64,000 nt of DNA, taken from positions 424,458 through 488,457 of the forward strand of contig KE993464.1 in NCBI GenBank assembly GCA_000466585.1, read 5' to 3'. Positions 7,747 through 15,298 of this stretch are shown here, piece after piece. The notes under the pieces are model-generated. The model had not been told where the DNA came from. It saw only the letters and a list, made by a program, of their open reading frames with translations, and did not search any database. The position numbers were made by a program, and so were the translations under genes. Position 1 is the first letter of the stretch. Every line of letters starts with the position of its first letter. Source of the stretch: Clostridiales bacterium oral taxon 876 str. F0540 (GTDB lineage Bacteria > Bacillota > Clostridia > Clostridiales > Clostridiaceae).

Positions 7747-8898
7747 ATGGCAATAGATAAAGTAAGCACATATATAACTAATGTGTCTTTAGTTAAGGAT
7801 AAATTATTTGAAGAGAGATATAGGGAGAATTGGTTTTATAAAGAGAATGATAATAGATGTCTTTCTTATTATTACAAGTATATAGATGGAATCTTCCTCA
7901 AATATATGCCTATGCATAAGGATGATCTTCTTTATATTGATTTTAATCCTGTTTATCTTCTTCAAAATGATAATATAGCTTCTATATACTCCTGCAATAT
8001 ACAGCAGCTGTATAGTATTATTAGAGATAAATTGAAAGGGGTATTAGATATAAGTGTAGTGCCTAATCTTAGATATTGGATGGTTTCTTATTATGAGAAT
8101 AACATAAATATCATTAGAGACAGCGATGAGATTAAGGCACTATATAATGTGATTTCGAAGTTAGAAAACATAGGTAAGTTGAAGAAAGATATAAGTGAAG
8201 AAGGTGGCACTATATATTTTTTTAATGGGAAAGATATGGAGAACAGTGATTTCATAATTAGGATATACTTAAAGCTTAGACAAATATCTAATACGAATCC
8301 AGAAAAGCAAATAGATGATTATTATGATAGTGATTTAGTATGTTTAAAAGCTGGACAGGATATATTACGCATAGAAGTTTCTTTAAAAAGAGATAGAATA
8401 TATAAGCTTTTTAAACCTATTGTAACAAAGTTTACGAGTGATGGCAAAGCTACTGAGCTTGAAATAGAACCTTCCTCAAGACCTGTAGCTATATTAGAGG
8501 AAGTATTCGATTTTAACAGCCAAGTAAATATTATGAATAAGGTTTTAAAACTACTTCACTTAGATAAGACAATAACTACAAAGATTAAACTTTTCTCAGT
8601 TATAAATGGTAGTAGTTTAAGTAAAAATGAGAAGCATACAGCTAAATTGGTATTGAATTATTTAAATAAAGTACCACATATTAAAGTACCTGCAGAATCT
8701 ACAATATTGAAGTATAAAAGATGGATATTATCAAAAGGATATCATTATATATATGCTGATGTCGAGATAAAGCCTATTTCCATAGACGATATAATAAAAC
8801 AGCTCCCAAAGAAGCAGCAGGACTGTATAAAAGTATATAGAAATAGTAATATTTATTTTGATCTTTGGAGTAGCTATATGCCCTCTAGGATATATTAA
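7747..8898 (+). CDS. Putative phage/plasmid replication initiation protein
   Basis: A 383-aa protein with the pattern QDILRIEVSLKRDRIYKL (about residues 200-217), which resembles the LRxEVxLKxxxLxxL stretch of gene II/gene X-type replication proteins. Other residues are not diagnostic, and no clear HUH motif was found. AGGAGG lies 8 nt before the ATG. The neighbourhood (nested inverted repeat upstream, iterons about 500 bp downstream, ParM-like gene) supports a replication role, but the family call is tentative. Confidence 0.5.
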   Translation: MAIDKVSTYITNVSLVKDKLFEERYRENWFYKENDNRCLSYYYKYIDGIFLKYMPMHKDDLLYIDFNPVYLLQNDNIASIYSCNIQQLYSIIRDKLKGVLDISVVPNLRYWMVSYYENNINIIRDSDEIKALYNVISKLENIGKLKKDISEEGGTIYFFNGKDMENSDFIIRIYLKLRQISNTNPEKQIDDYYDSDLVCLKAGQDILRIEVSLKRDRIYKLFKPIVTKFTSDGKATELEIEPSSRPVAILEEVFDFNSQVNIMNKVLKLLHLDKTITTKIKLFSVINGSSLSKNEKHTAKLVLNYLNKVPHIKVPAESTILKYKRWILSKGYHYIYADVEIKPISIDDIIKQLPKKQQDCIKVYRNSNIYFDLWSSYMPSRIY

Positions 8899-9307
8899 AT
8901 TAGCATGGATTATATAAAAACATATCTTATGATTAAATAGGTCTTAAATAAAGCGTATAACGCTTTAAAGAGCATTATATATCATAACAAGCCTTAGCAC
9001 AAATCAAGTTATTAAAAGAATAAGCATAATCCAATTTTGGAGTTTGCTCAAGACAAATAATTTTAAAATGTAGTCTAACTACATTGCCAGTATTTTTAGT
9101 TTTAATATGGATTTCAACTTTTAGCTATAAAAGTAGTAGGGAGAAACACCTAAAAACGTGGAGGTTTTAGCTTTAATAATTACTTCTAAGTTACAGTACT
9201 TCTGAGAAGCAGGTATTATATATAGCTTGGCTCATTTTGAATCGGTCATAATTATTACATAGCAATATCTATAATTATTAAGCATATTTGTGTCATTTTG
9301 ATACATT

Positions 9308-9321
9308 GGTTCATAATGACC
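9308..9321 (+). repeat. GGTTCATAATGACC motif within a dispersed operator-like family
   Basis: Related motifs occur at 7053-7066 (GGTCAAAATGAACC), 7155-7168, 9230-9243, 9291-9304, 9308-9321, 9381-9394 (GGTCATTTTGAACC), 10313-10326 (identical to 7053) and 10750-10763. They are confined to the replication/PadR part of the island, so a regulator or Rep protein encoded here is the likely binder. Confidence 0.55.
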
Positions 9322-9409
9322 ATCAGTATATCCTATTATTAAGATAGAAGTTATAAAAACATCATCACAAAACACCAGAAGGTCATTTTGAACCAAGTCT
9401 ATGTTGATA

Positions 9410-9484
9410 TTTGTCTATAAACATTTGTATATAAATATTTATCTATAAATGTTTGTCTACCTTATAGACATTTGTAGATAATTA
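9410..9484 (+). repeat. Tandem 14-bp iteron-like repeats
   Basis: TTTGTCTATAAACA (9410), TTTGTATATAAATA (9424) and TTTATCTATAAATG (9438) follow each other without gaps. TTTGTCTACCTTAT (9452) continues the phase, and after a 5-bp insertion TTTGTAGATAATTA (9471) follows. Exact-phase 14-bp units next to a Rep-like gene resemble plasmid iterons. Confidence 0.65.
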
Positions 9485-9514
9485 TAAAGGAATAGCCTTT
9501 TTGCTATTCCTTTA
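9485..9514 (-). terminator. Hairpin terminator downstream of the PadR-like gene
   Basis: TAAAGGAATAGC pairs with GCTATTCCTTTA around CTTTTT. On the minus strand it lies about 90 nt past the stop codon of the PadR-like gene. Confidence 0.6.
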
Positions 9515-9606
9515 AGAGCATAATAGTTTGGCTTTATGATTATAATAAGTGGAATGGAGCTTTCAGAGATTTCTGCTTAATCTATTATAATAGCTATAAA
9601 CGTATT

Positions 9607-10083
9607 TTAATAATTAGAATCATTTGTCTCCCCATTGAAACCATATATTTCTTCAATAAGTTTAGAGAAGAATTTATAGGATTCAATTATCATAGGCTTG
9701 AACTCTCTCATTTTTATTTCTAATTCTTCTCTTCCAAGCTCAGTAAGGGCATAATACTTCTTATCTTCCTCTATCTTTATATTCTCAATAAGGTTGTTTG
9801 CTGTGAGTTTGTTTAAAATAGGATAGAGAGTTCCATGTGAGGGCTTCCAAACAGCAGATCCTATTGTGTCTTGCAGGAAGGCTAGTATTTCTTTGCCATA
9901 TAGAGGTCTGTTTTCTTTAGCTAGCACATGAAGGGTATAGAAAGATAAGAAGTTTGAACTAGACATCTTGGTAGGGAAAAGTCTTGTGTACTCAGCCTTA
10001 TAGTCATGTTTAGGATTAACCTTTTTAAGATCTTTCTGATTAATAAGATTTGAGTTTTTAATAGATTTTTTAGTTGATTTCAT
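9607..10083 (-). CDS. PadR-family transcriptional regulator
   Basis: A 158-aa protein with the PadR winged helix in SFYTLHVLAKENRPLYGKEILAFLQDTIG...WKPSHGTLYPILNKLTANNLIE, followed by KKYYALTELGREELE. A 60-residue polar N-terminal extension precedes the domain. The ATG at 10083 has AAAGGAGG upstream; the longer frame from 10125 lacks one. It is flanked by dispersed GGTCAAAATGAACC-type motifs and is a candidate for their binding protein. Confidence 0.85.
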   Translation of the reverse strand: MKSTKKSIKNSNLINQKDLKKVNPKHDYKAEYTRLFPTKMSSSNFLSFYTLHVLAKENRPLYGKEILAFLQDTIGSAVWKPSHGTLYPILNKLTANNLIENIKIEEDKKYYALTELGREELEIKMREFKPMIIESYKFFSKLIEEIYGFNGETNDSNY

Positions 10084-10311
10084 TATGAATCCTCCTTTAG
10101 ATATAAATATTAATGGTTCATTCAATACTTTAAATAAGGTTGAGCTTTATAAAGGATTAAACATACTTATAAAAAGTTAAAAAAGAACCACCAGTGCCCT
10201 GCTAAGGGCTAAATCTTTAATCTGCAAAAGGAGGATGGATTAGTTAAAAAGATTTAATTGTGTAAGCTAAAACAGATTAAACTATTGTGAATTAAGCCGA
10301 AGGCTTTGAAT

Positions 10312-10440
10312 AGGTCAAAATGAACCATGTAATTCTATAGAGGGGTGGGGCATGAAACTAAGAAATATATTTAGATTGATACAGCCTGGTACCGAGAGAA
10401 AATATATATGATTTTTATAGATATATAAGCGAATTATGAT
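10312..10440 (+). repeat. Duplicated leader-like module, copy 1
   Basis: It starts with GGTCAAAATGAACC, then TATAGAGGGGTGGGGC, ATGAAACTAAGAAATA and ends near TTTTATAGATATATAAGCG. Copy 2 (10748-10870) matches most of it, with the same order of motif, GGGGTGTGGC, ATGAAACTGAGAAATA and TTTATAGATATATAAG. A 19-codon ORF (MKLRNIFRLIQPGTERKYI) in copy 1 is cut to 7 codons in copy 2. Confidence 0.65.
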
Positions 10441-10558
10441 TAAATTGATAAATGGATATTGTAAGATTACTAATACTAAAACAAGCGATGAATATGTTTT
10501 GTTAAGACAAAATATATTGATATTTGATATTATGGAATATGGAGAATTTACTATATAA
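10436..10558 (+). CDS. Possible small protein (40 aa)
   Basis: ATG 10436 to TAA 10558 encodes a 40-residue peptide beginning MIKLINGYCKITNTKTSDEY. The ribosome binding site is weak (AAGCGA). No family is recognised. It sits between the two duplicated modules and may be the gene controlled by copy 1. Confidence 0.3.
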   Translation: MIKLINGYCKITNTKTSDEYVLLRQNILIFDIMEYGEFTI

Positions 10559-10564
10559 GGGGTG

Positions 10565-10579
10565 TGTCAAATTTGACGC
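10565..10579 (+). repeat. Operator-like 15-mer, variant copy
   Basis: TGTCAAATTTGACGC resembles TGTCAAATCCGACAG and is more perfectly palindromic in its core (GTCAAATTTGAC). It follows GGGGTG, as in the duplicated modules. Confidence 0.45.
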
Positions 10580-10747
10580 AGGGTATAGCATATATGAGTA
10601 CATGTCTGTAAAAAATTCTTTCTATTGATATGATTATTACAGATAATAAATGTAAGAAACTAAAGATGAATGTACTATATTCATTTATAAAAAGCTTATA
10701 AAAAATTAGTTTTGTTATTTGATAATTAGCTATTGTATATCTGTTCA

Positions 10748-10870
10748 TGGGTCAAAGTGAAACATATATATAGAGGGGTGTGGCATGAAACTGAGAAATA
10801 AATTTTGATTCATATACCTTGGGATTGGAAGAAAATATATGTGATTTTATAGATATATAAGTGAGCTAAA
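10748..10870 (+). repeat. Duplicated leader-like module, copy 2
   Basis: A diverged copy of 10312-10440 with GGTCAAAGTGAAAC, GGGGTGTGGC, ATGAAACTGAGAAATA and a shared 3' stretch ATAGATATATAAG. Confidence 0.6.
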
Positions 10871-10924
10871 GATAAAAAATATTAGATATATTTACAATTG
10901 TAAGCAGCTTGGTATAATATTAAT

Positions 10925-11010
10925 AATATAAAGCCATTGGCTTCTGGCAGTGTTGTAAGATTAATCCGAGAACAAGTAGTTGCGAGCTACTTGTTTTCTT
11001 TTTATTTCTT
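10925..11010 (+). ncRNA. Candidate small RNA of the island
   Basis: A promoter is readable: TTTACA (10891-10896), 16-bp spacer, TATAAT (10913-10918). About 45 nt after the expected start lies a terminator, GAGAACAAGTAG / CTACTTGTTTTC with loop TTGCGAG, followed by a T-rich tract. No ORF with a ribosome binding site lies between, so a roughly 80-nt RNA is inferred. A short AAGCCATTGGCTT hairpin lies near its 5' end. Confidence 0.5.
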
Positions 11011-11102
11011 GCAATTGATAATTCAAGAAATACTAAATATGTGTATAGAAACTTACTGAATAACATATATGGGATCTAATACAATAACTAAAGGCAGGAT
11101 AA

Positions 11103-11573
11103 TTACTCTCCTGCCTTCTTTATTACCTTTATTTCTCTAGCTGTAGCCTGAACCATACCATCTGCTTTCCCATTAGTGGTTACAGTCATTTGAACTATAC
11201 AATTAACATGTATAGCTGACATATAAGCTTTTAATGTGTGAGGTATTTCTACATTATAATATGTAGATCCATCAGCTGTATCCATCCTAACTACAACATT
11301 TAATCCTTGTATGTTTGTTACGATACCACCTATTTTAATATCTTCAGACTTATCCCTAAATGCCTCTTCTGCAGTATCAATCTTATTTTGCTTTAAAGCA
11401 TCAATCTTTTTCTCATTAGCGTCCATTATTGATTTAGTTGTTGAATTAGACTGTATCTGTTTAGCTAACTCTTTGTTTCTGTTATTTCTGTCAACAAGAG
11501 TCTTAAATGTAAAGCCAAAAACAACTAATACAATAGCAAGCAAAATAAATATCTCTCTTTTGTACTTCTTCAC
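11103..11573 (-). CDS. Small membrane-anchored protein with coiled-coil and beta-rich C-terminus
   Basis: A 156-aa protein starting at GTG 11573 with AAAGGGGG upstream (the longer frame to 11669 lacks a ribosome binding site). The N-terminus is basic and followed by one transmembrane helix (IFILLAIVLVVFGFTF, about residues 6-22). Then comes a polar helix (about 25-75), and a domain containing IGGIVTNIQGLNVVVRMDTADGS that could be a small OB-like or beta domain. No family is recognised. It lies downstream of the ParM-like gene on the same strand but with a 400-bp gap. Confidence 0.7.
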   Translation of the reverse strand: MKKYKREIFILLAIVLVVFGFTFKTLVDRNNRNKELAKQIQSNSTTKSIMDANEKKIDALKQNKIDTAEEAFRDKSEDIKIGGIVTNIQGLNVVVRMDTADGSTYYNVEIPHTLKAYMSAIHVNCIVQMTVTTNGKADGMVQATAREIKVIKKAGE

Positions 11574-11923
11574 ATCATTTCCCCCTTTAATAAAATAACG
11601 CCTGGTTAATCCACCAGGCGTAACATTAATTAAATAATTAAAATATTCGGCTATGTCACTACCTAGCAAATCTAATGGCTCTCAAAAGCTAGCATTAATA
11701 ATAGGATACTATAAGTAGGATATAGTACACTTAAAATTACTAACAGAGAACGTTCATTTATATTAAAAGTTATAGCTTAATCATACATATATTAACATTT
11801 TTGTACTCTGATATCAATATTGTTTTTTAGGTAAGTAGTAATTAATTTAAACTTATATTTAGATCTTTTAATAGCTCAACTATACCTAAGGAATTAAGAA
11901 AATAAAGATATTATTAGATTTCG

Positions 11924-11938
11924 CTGTCGGATTTGACA
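11924..11938 (-). repeat. Operator-like 15-mer TGTCAAATCCGACAG, reverse copy
   Basis: The reverse complement reads exactly TGTCAAATCCGACAG, the same as at 6481 and 13904. Confidence 0.6.
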
Positions 11939-11941
11939 GTT

Positions 11942-11987
11942 AATTTATACAGGAAAACATTTAGAAGCTAATTGCTTTCCTGTGTAA
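11942..11987 (-). terminator. Terminator hairpin after the ParM-like gene
   Basis: On the minus strand AATTTACACAGGAAAGCA pairs with TGTTTTCCTGTATAAATT with G-U and A-rich imperfections. It lies directly after the stop codon. The T run is short, so this is a moderate call. Confidence 0.5.
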
Positions 11988-11988
11988 A

Positions 11989-13104
11989 TTAATAATTATA
12001 ATTATTTTTTATATAGAGGTCAGTTAATAGTTCTTTATACTTTTTAAAAAATATAAAAGCATTGCCGTATAGAGGGTAATAGCTATTTTTGAATTCAGTA
12101 TCAATATCATCAAGTAAACTGATGGTTGAGTAAGGAAATTTATTAGAAACATAATTCAAAAGAGTTATAGATGGACCACCAATTAGTAATATATTATCAT
12201 TGATCTTAAATTCATGAAGTTTTAATAGATATATTACTTTATCTATATAGGGTTTTAAAACTGAGACTTCAATTTCTTTTAAGGTCGTATCTTTAACACA
12301 CCCTTCTTCATAAGTACTTAAGATATCCCAAACACAGCTTTCATTATACATATAAGAGAAACCTTTGATAGAGCATATTTTAAGAGTAAGGTCATGTAAC
12401 ATTTTGTAGAAACCTATATTTGTTAATGTTTTAGAGTTTATTAACAAAGGAGTATTCTCATCTAGTGCCCAATTAGATGCATTAACTAAATGGCTACCAA
12501 AATCAATAACTGTTAGAGGGAAGTTTAATCTTTTGCTAATATCTTCATATAATGTAGCTCCATGCTTAAAAATGACTACATCCAAAATTTCGATAGTATA
12601 GTCAGTCCATATATGTTCTTTAGTTCCATCGTCAATATAAGTAGAGTTGGTGGCATATTCATAAGAATCTTCATATTGACAATCTATTTTAAGTGATTGA
12701 GTACCTAGTTTTTTTATTTCAGATATTAGCTCTTCGTAATAGGTTTCATAGTATTCAGCAGGTAAGCCTAAAGCAAGTCTAACTTTTAAATATCTTGATT
12801 TTGTTTTGCTTGCAAAGCTAAATGCTATAGCAGTTAATAAACATAACTTATATTCTTTTGTTTTAAAATCAGTTAATTTTATATTTACGGCACTATATGA
12901 ATCACCAATAGTATAAAAAGTATCATTCCACTTTATACTATAATTTATAATGGAGTGATGTTCATTTGTTCTGGATTCATGAATAGTTGTTTTAAAATAT
13001 ATCTCATTGGTTTTAATATAAGATGTTCCAATATCAACGGCGATTACAGTTTCAAGAATTTTATCTAAATCAAAGTTGTTTTGGTTTAATTCTTTAATAC
13101 ACAT
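11989..13104 (-). CDS. ParM-like actin-family ATPase (plasmid segregation type)
   Basis: A 371-aa protein with actin-fold signatures: phosphate-1 loop VIAVDIGTSYIK (about residue 22), phosphate-2 region LTVIDFGSHLVNAS (about residue 200) and adenosine motif ILLIGGPS (about residue 320). Length and spacing fit the ParM/Alp plasmid segregation group, which form filaments that push replicons apart. AGGAGG precedes the ATG. No ParR-like partner is recognised next to it; the neighbours are an RNase H-SWIM protein upstream and a membrane protein downstream. Its presence in an integrated island suggests an extrachromosomal phase. Confidence 0.85.
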   Translation of the reverse strand: MCIKELNQNNFDLDKILETVIAVDIGTSYIKTNEIYFKTTIHESRTNEHHSIINYSIKWNDTFYTIGDSYSAVNIKLTDFKTKEYKLCLLTAIAFSFASKTKSRYLKVRLALGLPAEYYETYYEELISEIKKLGTQSLKIDCQYEDSYEYATNSTYIDDGTKEHIWTDYTIEILDVVIFKHGATLYEDISKRLNFPLTVIDFGSHLVNASNWALDENTPLLINSKTLTNIGFYKMLHDLTLKICSIKGFSYMYNESCVWDILSTYEEGCVKDTTLKEIEVSVLKPYIDKVIYLLKLHEFKINDNILLIGGPSITLLNYVSNKFPYSTISLLDDIDTEFKNSYYPLYGNAFIFFKKYKELLTDLYIKNNYNY

Positions 13105-13167
13105 ATTTTTCCTCCTCGTAATTTACAATATCAATTTTTTAACTTTATGTCTTTAATTAAGCTAATT

Positions 13168-13806
13168 TTATCTTGAGGCCTCAAGATTATTTATATAGCT
13201 TTCAACAGCAATAATATGCTTACACTTTTTTCTTTCCCACCAATGTTGCAGCTTGAAGAAGCGGCAGGTGCATGTGCAAAACTCTAAATCAACAGTATAA
13301 TATAAATTTTTATCTTTACTACTTTCAGCTAAAAAAATATTATCATTGATGTATTTAACGTTGATTTTCTTTGCTCTATACTCGGTGTACTTATCTAAGA
13401 AAGGTTCCCTGCTTAGATAATGGGCTTTGCGATTAAGATTTCTGGTAACCCATTTTAATTCTATATTTTCAAAATTAGACATAAGATTGATGATATTAAG
13501 CACATATTCAGGTGGCTTTCTTTTGGTCTTTTTCATGCCTCGAATTATTATTTTATTTACTTTATCAATTACATCTTGGTTGTCCCCACAAATAGTAATA
13601 ATATCATCCTTTTTACAAAGTTCTGCAAGCTTTGTTAAAGACTTAATAATTGCTTGTGCTTCTGCAAAGTTGGAATTACCACATGGTCCTATGCACTCAG
13701 AAAAAAGAAACTCTTCTGATGTTGTTGTGTTCAGTATTTGAATGCCTATAGTCATTCCTATTGCTTCATTGTTGCTTGCATCACAGTTACAAATCCATTC
13801 GTTCAT
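13168..13806 (-). CDS. RNase H-like domain fused to a SWIM zinc finger
   Basis: The N-terminal half has an RNase HI fold pattern: D9 in CNCDASNN, E49 in NFAEAQAII, D75 in CGDNQDV, then WVTRNLNRKAHYLS, where the last conserved acidic position (usually NxxAD) is His. The C-terminal part (about residues 165-205) has CTCTC...KCKH, a CxC...CxH SWIM finger of the kind that binds nucleic acid or protein. The ATG at 13806 has AGGAGG 6 nt upstream. It lies 63 bp upstream of the ParM-like gene on the same strand and is likely co-transcribed. The function is unknown; RNA:DNA hybrid processing at the replication origin is one possibility. Confidence 0.75.
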   Translation of the reverse strand: MNEWICNCDASNNEAIGMTIGIQILNTTTSEEFLFSECIGPCGNSNFAEAQAIIKSLTKLAELCKKDDIITICGDNQDVIDKVNKIIIRGMKKTKRKPPEYVLNIINLMSNFENIELKWVTRNLNRKAHYLSREPFLDKYTEYRAKKINVKYINDNIFLAESSKDKNLYYTVDLEFCTCTCRFFKLQHWWERKKCKHIIAVESYINNLEASR

Positions 13807-13903
13807 CAAACACCTCCTAGGTTATTAAAATAATATTTTGAATATTATACAGCAGCTTAACAATACAATGCATTACAACAAAAGTCAAGAATGTAAAATA
13901 ATG

Positions 13904-13918
13904 TGTCAAATCCGACAG
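13904..13918 (+). repeat. Operator-like 15-mer TGTCAAATCCGACAG, copy 3
   Basis: Exact copy located between the divergent RNase H-SWIM gene and the XRE-ImmA operon. Confidence 0.6.
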
Positions 13919-14045
13919 GGTTTAATAGTTTCTAGTAATAAAAGTAGAAAGTGATTTTTTTCTTTTCAAAGAGGTAGATAAGTATTAAGAAATCAATATA
14001 CTGGCATAGTATATGTGATAAATGGTTACAATTATAAGTAACATA

Positions 14046-14083
14046 TTGATGTTGGCAATAATATGGTGTAATATAATATTACA
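14046..14083 (+). promoter_or_regulatory. Promoter and overlapping palindromic operator of the XRE-ImmA-PIN-hsd operon
   Basis: TTGATG (14046-14051), 17-bp spacer, TAATAT (14069-14074). TGTAATAT-A-ATATTACA (14067-14083) is a perfect palindrome covering the -10 box, and GTTAC n8 GTAAC lies just upstream of the -35 box. The overlap suggests autorepression by the XRE protein encoded next. Confidence 0.6.
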
Positions 14084-14107
14084 ATAGTATGTTAGGAGGT
14101 ATATTCT

Positions 14108-14491
14108 ATGCTAACAAGTGTAATTATAGGTGGAAGAATAAAAGAATCTAGAGAAGATAAGAAGATAAGCCAACAGTTAATGGTAGATAGATTAAAAGAT
14201 TTAGGTATATCAATGAGTAGAGAAACCTTAAGCAAAATTGAGAATGGTAATAGAACTGTATCAGCTGTTGAACTAAAAGCAATTTGTTCGGTATTAGATC
14301 AAGATGTAGAAGCATTATTACAAGATAGTGAAGATGATAGTTTAGTTACCTTATTTAGAAAAAGAAACATGAATGAAGAAGCAATTAAAGGTGTAGAAAC
14401 ATTACAAGAGATGATTATGAGCTTTATGAATCAAAAGAAGATCTTAAATTCTAATACTATAACTAATGTAGAACCTTTATGGAGGAGTTAA
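14108..14491 (+). CDS. XRE-family helix-turn-helix regulator
   Basis: A 127-aa protein with an N-terminal HTH (IIGGRIKESREDKKISQQLMV...SMSRETLSKIENGNRTVS). Preceded by AGGAGG. It is followed by an ImmA/IrrE-like protease gene, the classic ImmR-ImmA pairing in which the protease inactivates the repressor. A palindromic operator overlaps its own promoter. Here it heads an operon that leads into the restriction genes. Confidence 0.9.
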   Translation: MLTSVIIGGRIKESREDKKISQQLMVDRLKDLGISMSRETLSKIENGNRTVSAVELKAICSVLDQDVEALLQDSEDDSLVTLFRKRNMNEEAIKGVETLQEMIMSFMNQKKILNSNTITNVEPLWRS

Positions 14492-14496
14492 GTTAT

Positions 14497-15297
14497 ATGA
14501 GTTTAACTAAAAAAGACTTGAAATTACCGGATGAACCTTTAAGACTAAAAATTAAAGGACTAGCAGAAGAAGCAAGATATAAGTTTTCTAAAAAAGGAAT
14601 AGTTGATATTTTTGAAATTTTAGAAGATGTAGCTTTCTTCATAAGGAAGCCTTTAGACACTTATGATATATCAGGCTTTACAACCTATTTTAACAATGAG
14701 TTTGTTGTATTTTTAAATAGTAGTTTCACTTTAGGTCATGAGAGGTTTACAGCAGCACATGAGCTCTATCATATACTTTATAATGATGATTTACTAAGGA
14801 AAGAAAAATTACTTATGAATAATGCTATTTACTCAGATGAAGATGAGAAGGCAAACATTTTTGCATCAGAGTTTTTAATGCCAGAGGATTATGTAAAAGA
14901 ATTGTTTTATAAGTTAATTAATACTTCTAAAGATCAGTTAGGAGTTAGACATATTGTAAGATTGAACAGCACACTAAAGGTAAGTTATAAAGCTATGTTA
15001 AAAAGATTAGTTCAACTAGATTTATGTGATATTAACCTATATGCTAGTTTAGCTGAATATGGCTCGTTAGCTAAAAAGGAAGAGTTAAGAGAAATAACAA
15101 AAACAGAAGGGTATGATATATCACTAATAGTACCTAGTAATGTATCATATGTATCAAAAGAATATCTGGAAATAGCAAAGCAAAATTATGAAAAGGGCAA
15201 GATATCATACGGCAAGATAACTGAACTTTTAGGTTTTATAAATGAAACACCTGAAAAGTATGGTTATAATGAGCCAGAAGATGATGAAATAGTGTAA
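14497..15297 (+). CDS. ImmA/IrrE-family metallopeptidase
   Basis: A 266-aa zinc metalloprotease-like protein with AAHELYHIL (HExxH, H88-E89-H92) and the third ligand region NIFASEFLMP (E125), both diagnostic of the family. In ICEBs1 and many islands ImmA cleaves the XRE repressor to induce gene expression. Start chosen at ATG 14497 because GGAGGAG lies 9 nt upstream, rather than the ATG at 14479 overlapping the XRE gene. Stop and the next ATG are 1 bp apart, indicating translational coupling with the PIN-like gene. Confidence 0.92.
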   Translation: MSLTKKDLKLPDEPLRLKIKGLAEEARYKFSKKGIVDIFEILEDVAFFIRKPLDTYDISGFTTYFNNEFVVFLNSSFTLGHERFTAAHELYHILYNDDLLRKEKLLMNNAIYSDEDEKANIFASEFLMPEDYVKELFYKLINTSKDQLGVRHIVRLNSTLKVSYKAMLKRLVQLDLCDINLYASLAEYGSLAKKEELREITKTEGYDISLIVPSNVSYVSKEYLEIAKQNYEKGKISYGKITELLGFINETPEKYGYNEPEDDEIV

Positions 15298-15298
15298 A

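Larger units (their letters stand above)
8899..9606. other. Non-coding region with operator-like repeats and iterons
   Basis: A 708-bp stretch without a supported gene. It holds four copies of a GGTCA/TGAACC-type motif (about 9230, 9291, 9308 and 9381), a run of 14-bp iterons at 9410-9484, and a terminator at 9485-9514. A small hairpin AAAGCGT/ACGCTTT lies at 8950-8966. This density of repeats is typical of a plasmid origin or control region. Confidence 0.6.
10084..11102. other. About 1 kb mostly non-coding region with duplicated modules and a possible small RNA
   Basis: No substantial gene is supported. The region holds two diverged copies of a roughly 125-bp module (10312-10440 and 10748-10870), a variant of the TGTCAAATCCGACAG motif (10565-10579), one possible 40-aa ORF and a promoter-terminator unit at 10891-11010. 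Confidence 0.55.
11574..11988. other. Non-coding stretch between two minus-strand island genes
   Basis: About 415 bp. It contains a perfect hairpin CGCCTGGT/ACCAGGCG at 11599-11620 in the leader of the 11103-11573 gene, followed on the minus strand by TTATTTTATT (a possible attenuator). It also holds a reverse copy of the TGTCAAATCCGACAG motif (11924-11938) and the terminator of the ParM-like gene (11942-11987). Nothing else is evident. Confidence 0.55.
13807..14107. other. Divergent intergenic region between RNase H-SWIM and XRE genes
   Basis: About 300 bp with an exact TGTCAAATCCGACAG copy (13904-13918), an inverted repeat GTTAC/GTAAC (14025-14042) and the promoter of the defence operon. 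No gene is evident. Confidence 0.6.

Noticed and set aside
9410..9484. CRISPR-like array
   Set aside because: The repeats are contiguous 14-bp units without spacers, so they fit iterons, not CRISPR.
10551..10748. 65-aa minus-strand ORF in the gene-poor part of the island
   Set aside because: It overlaps the 15-mer and duplicated module, has no ribosome binding site and reads as low-complexity hydrophobic sequence. It looks like a chance frame in AT-rich DNA.
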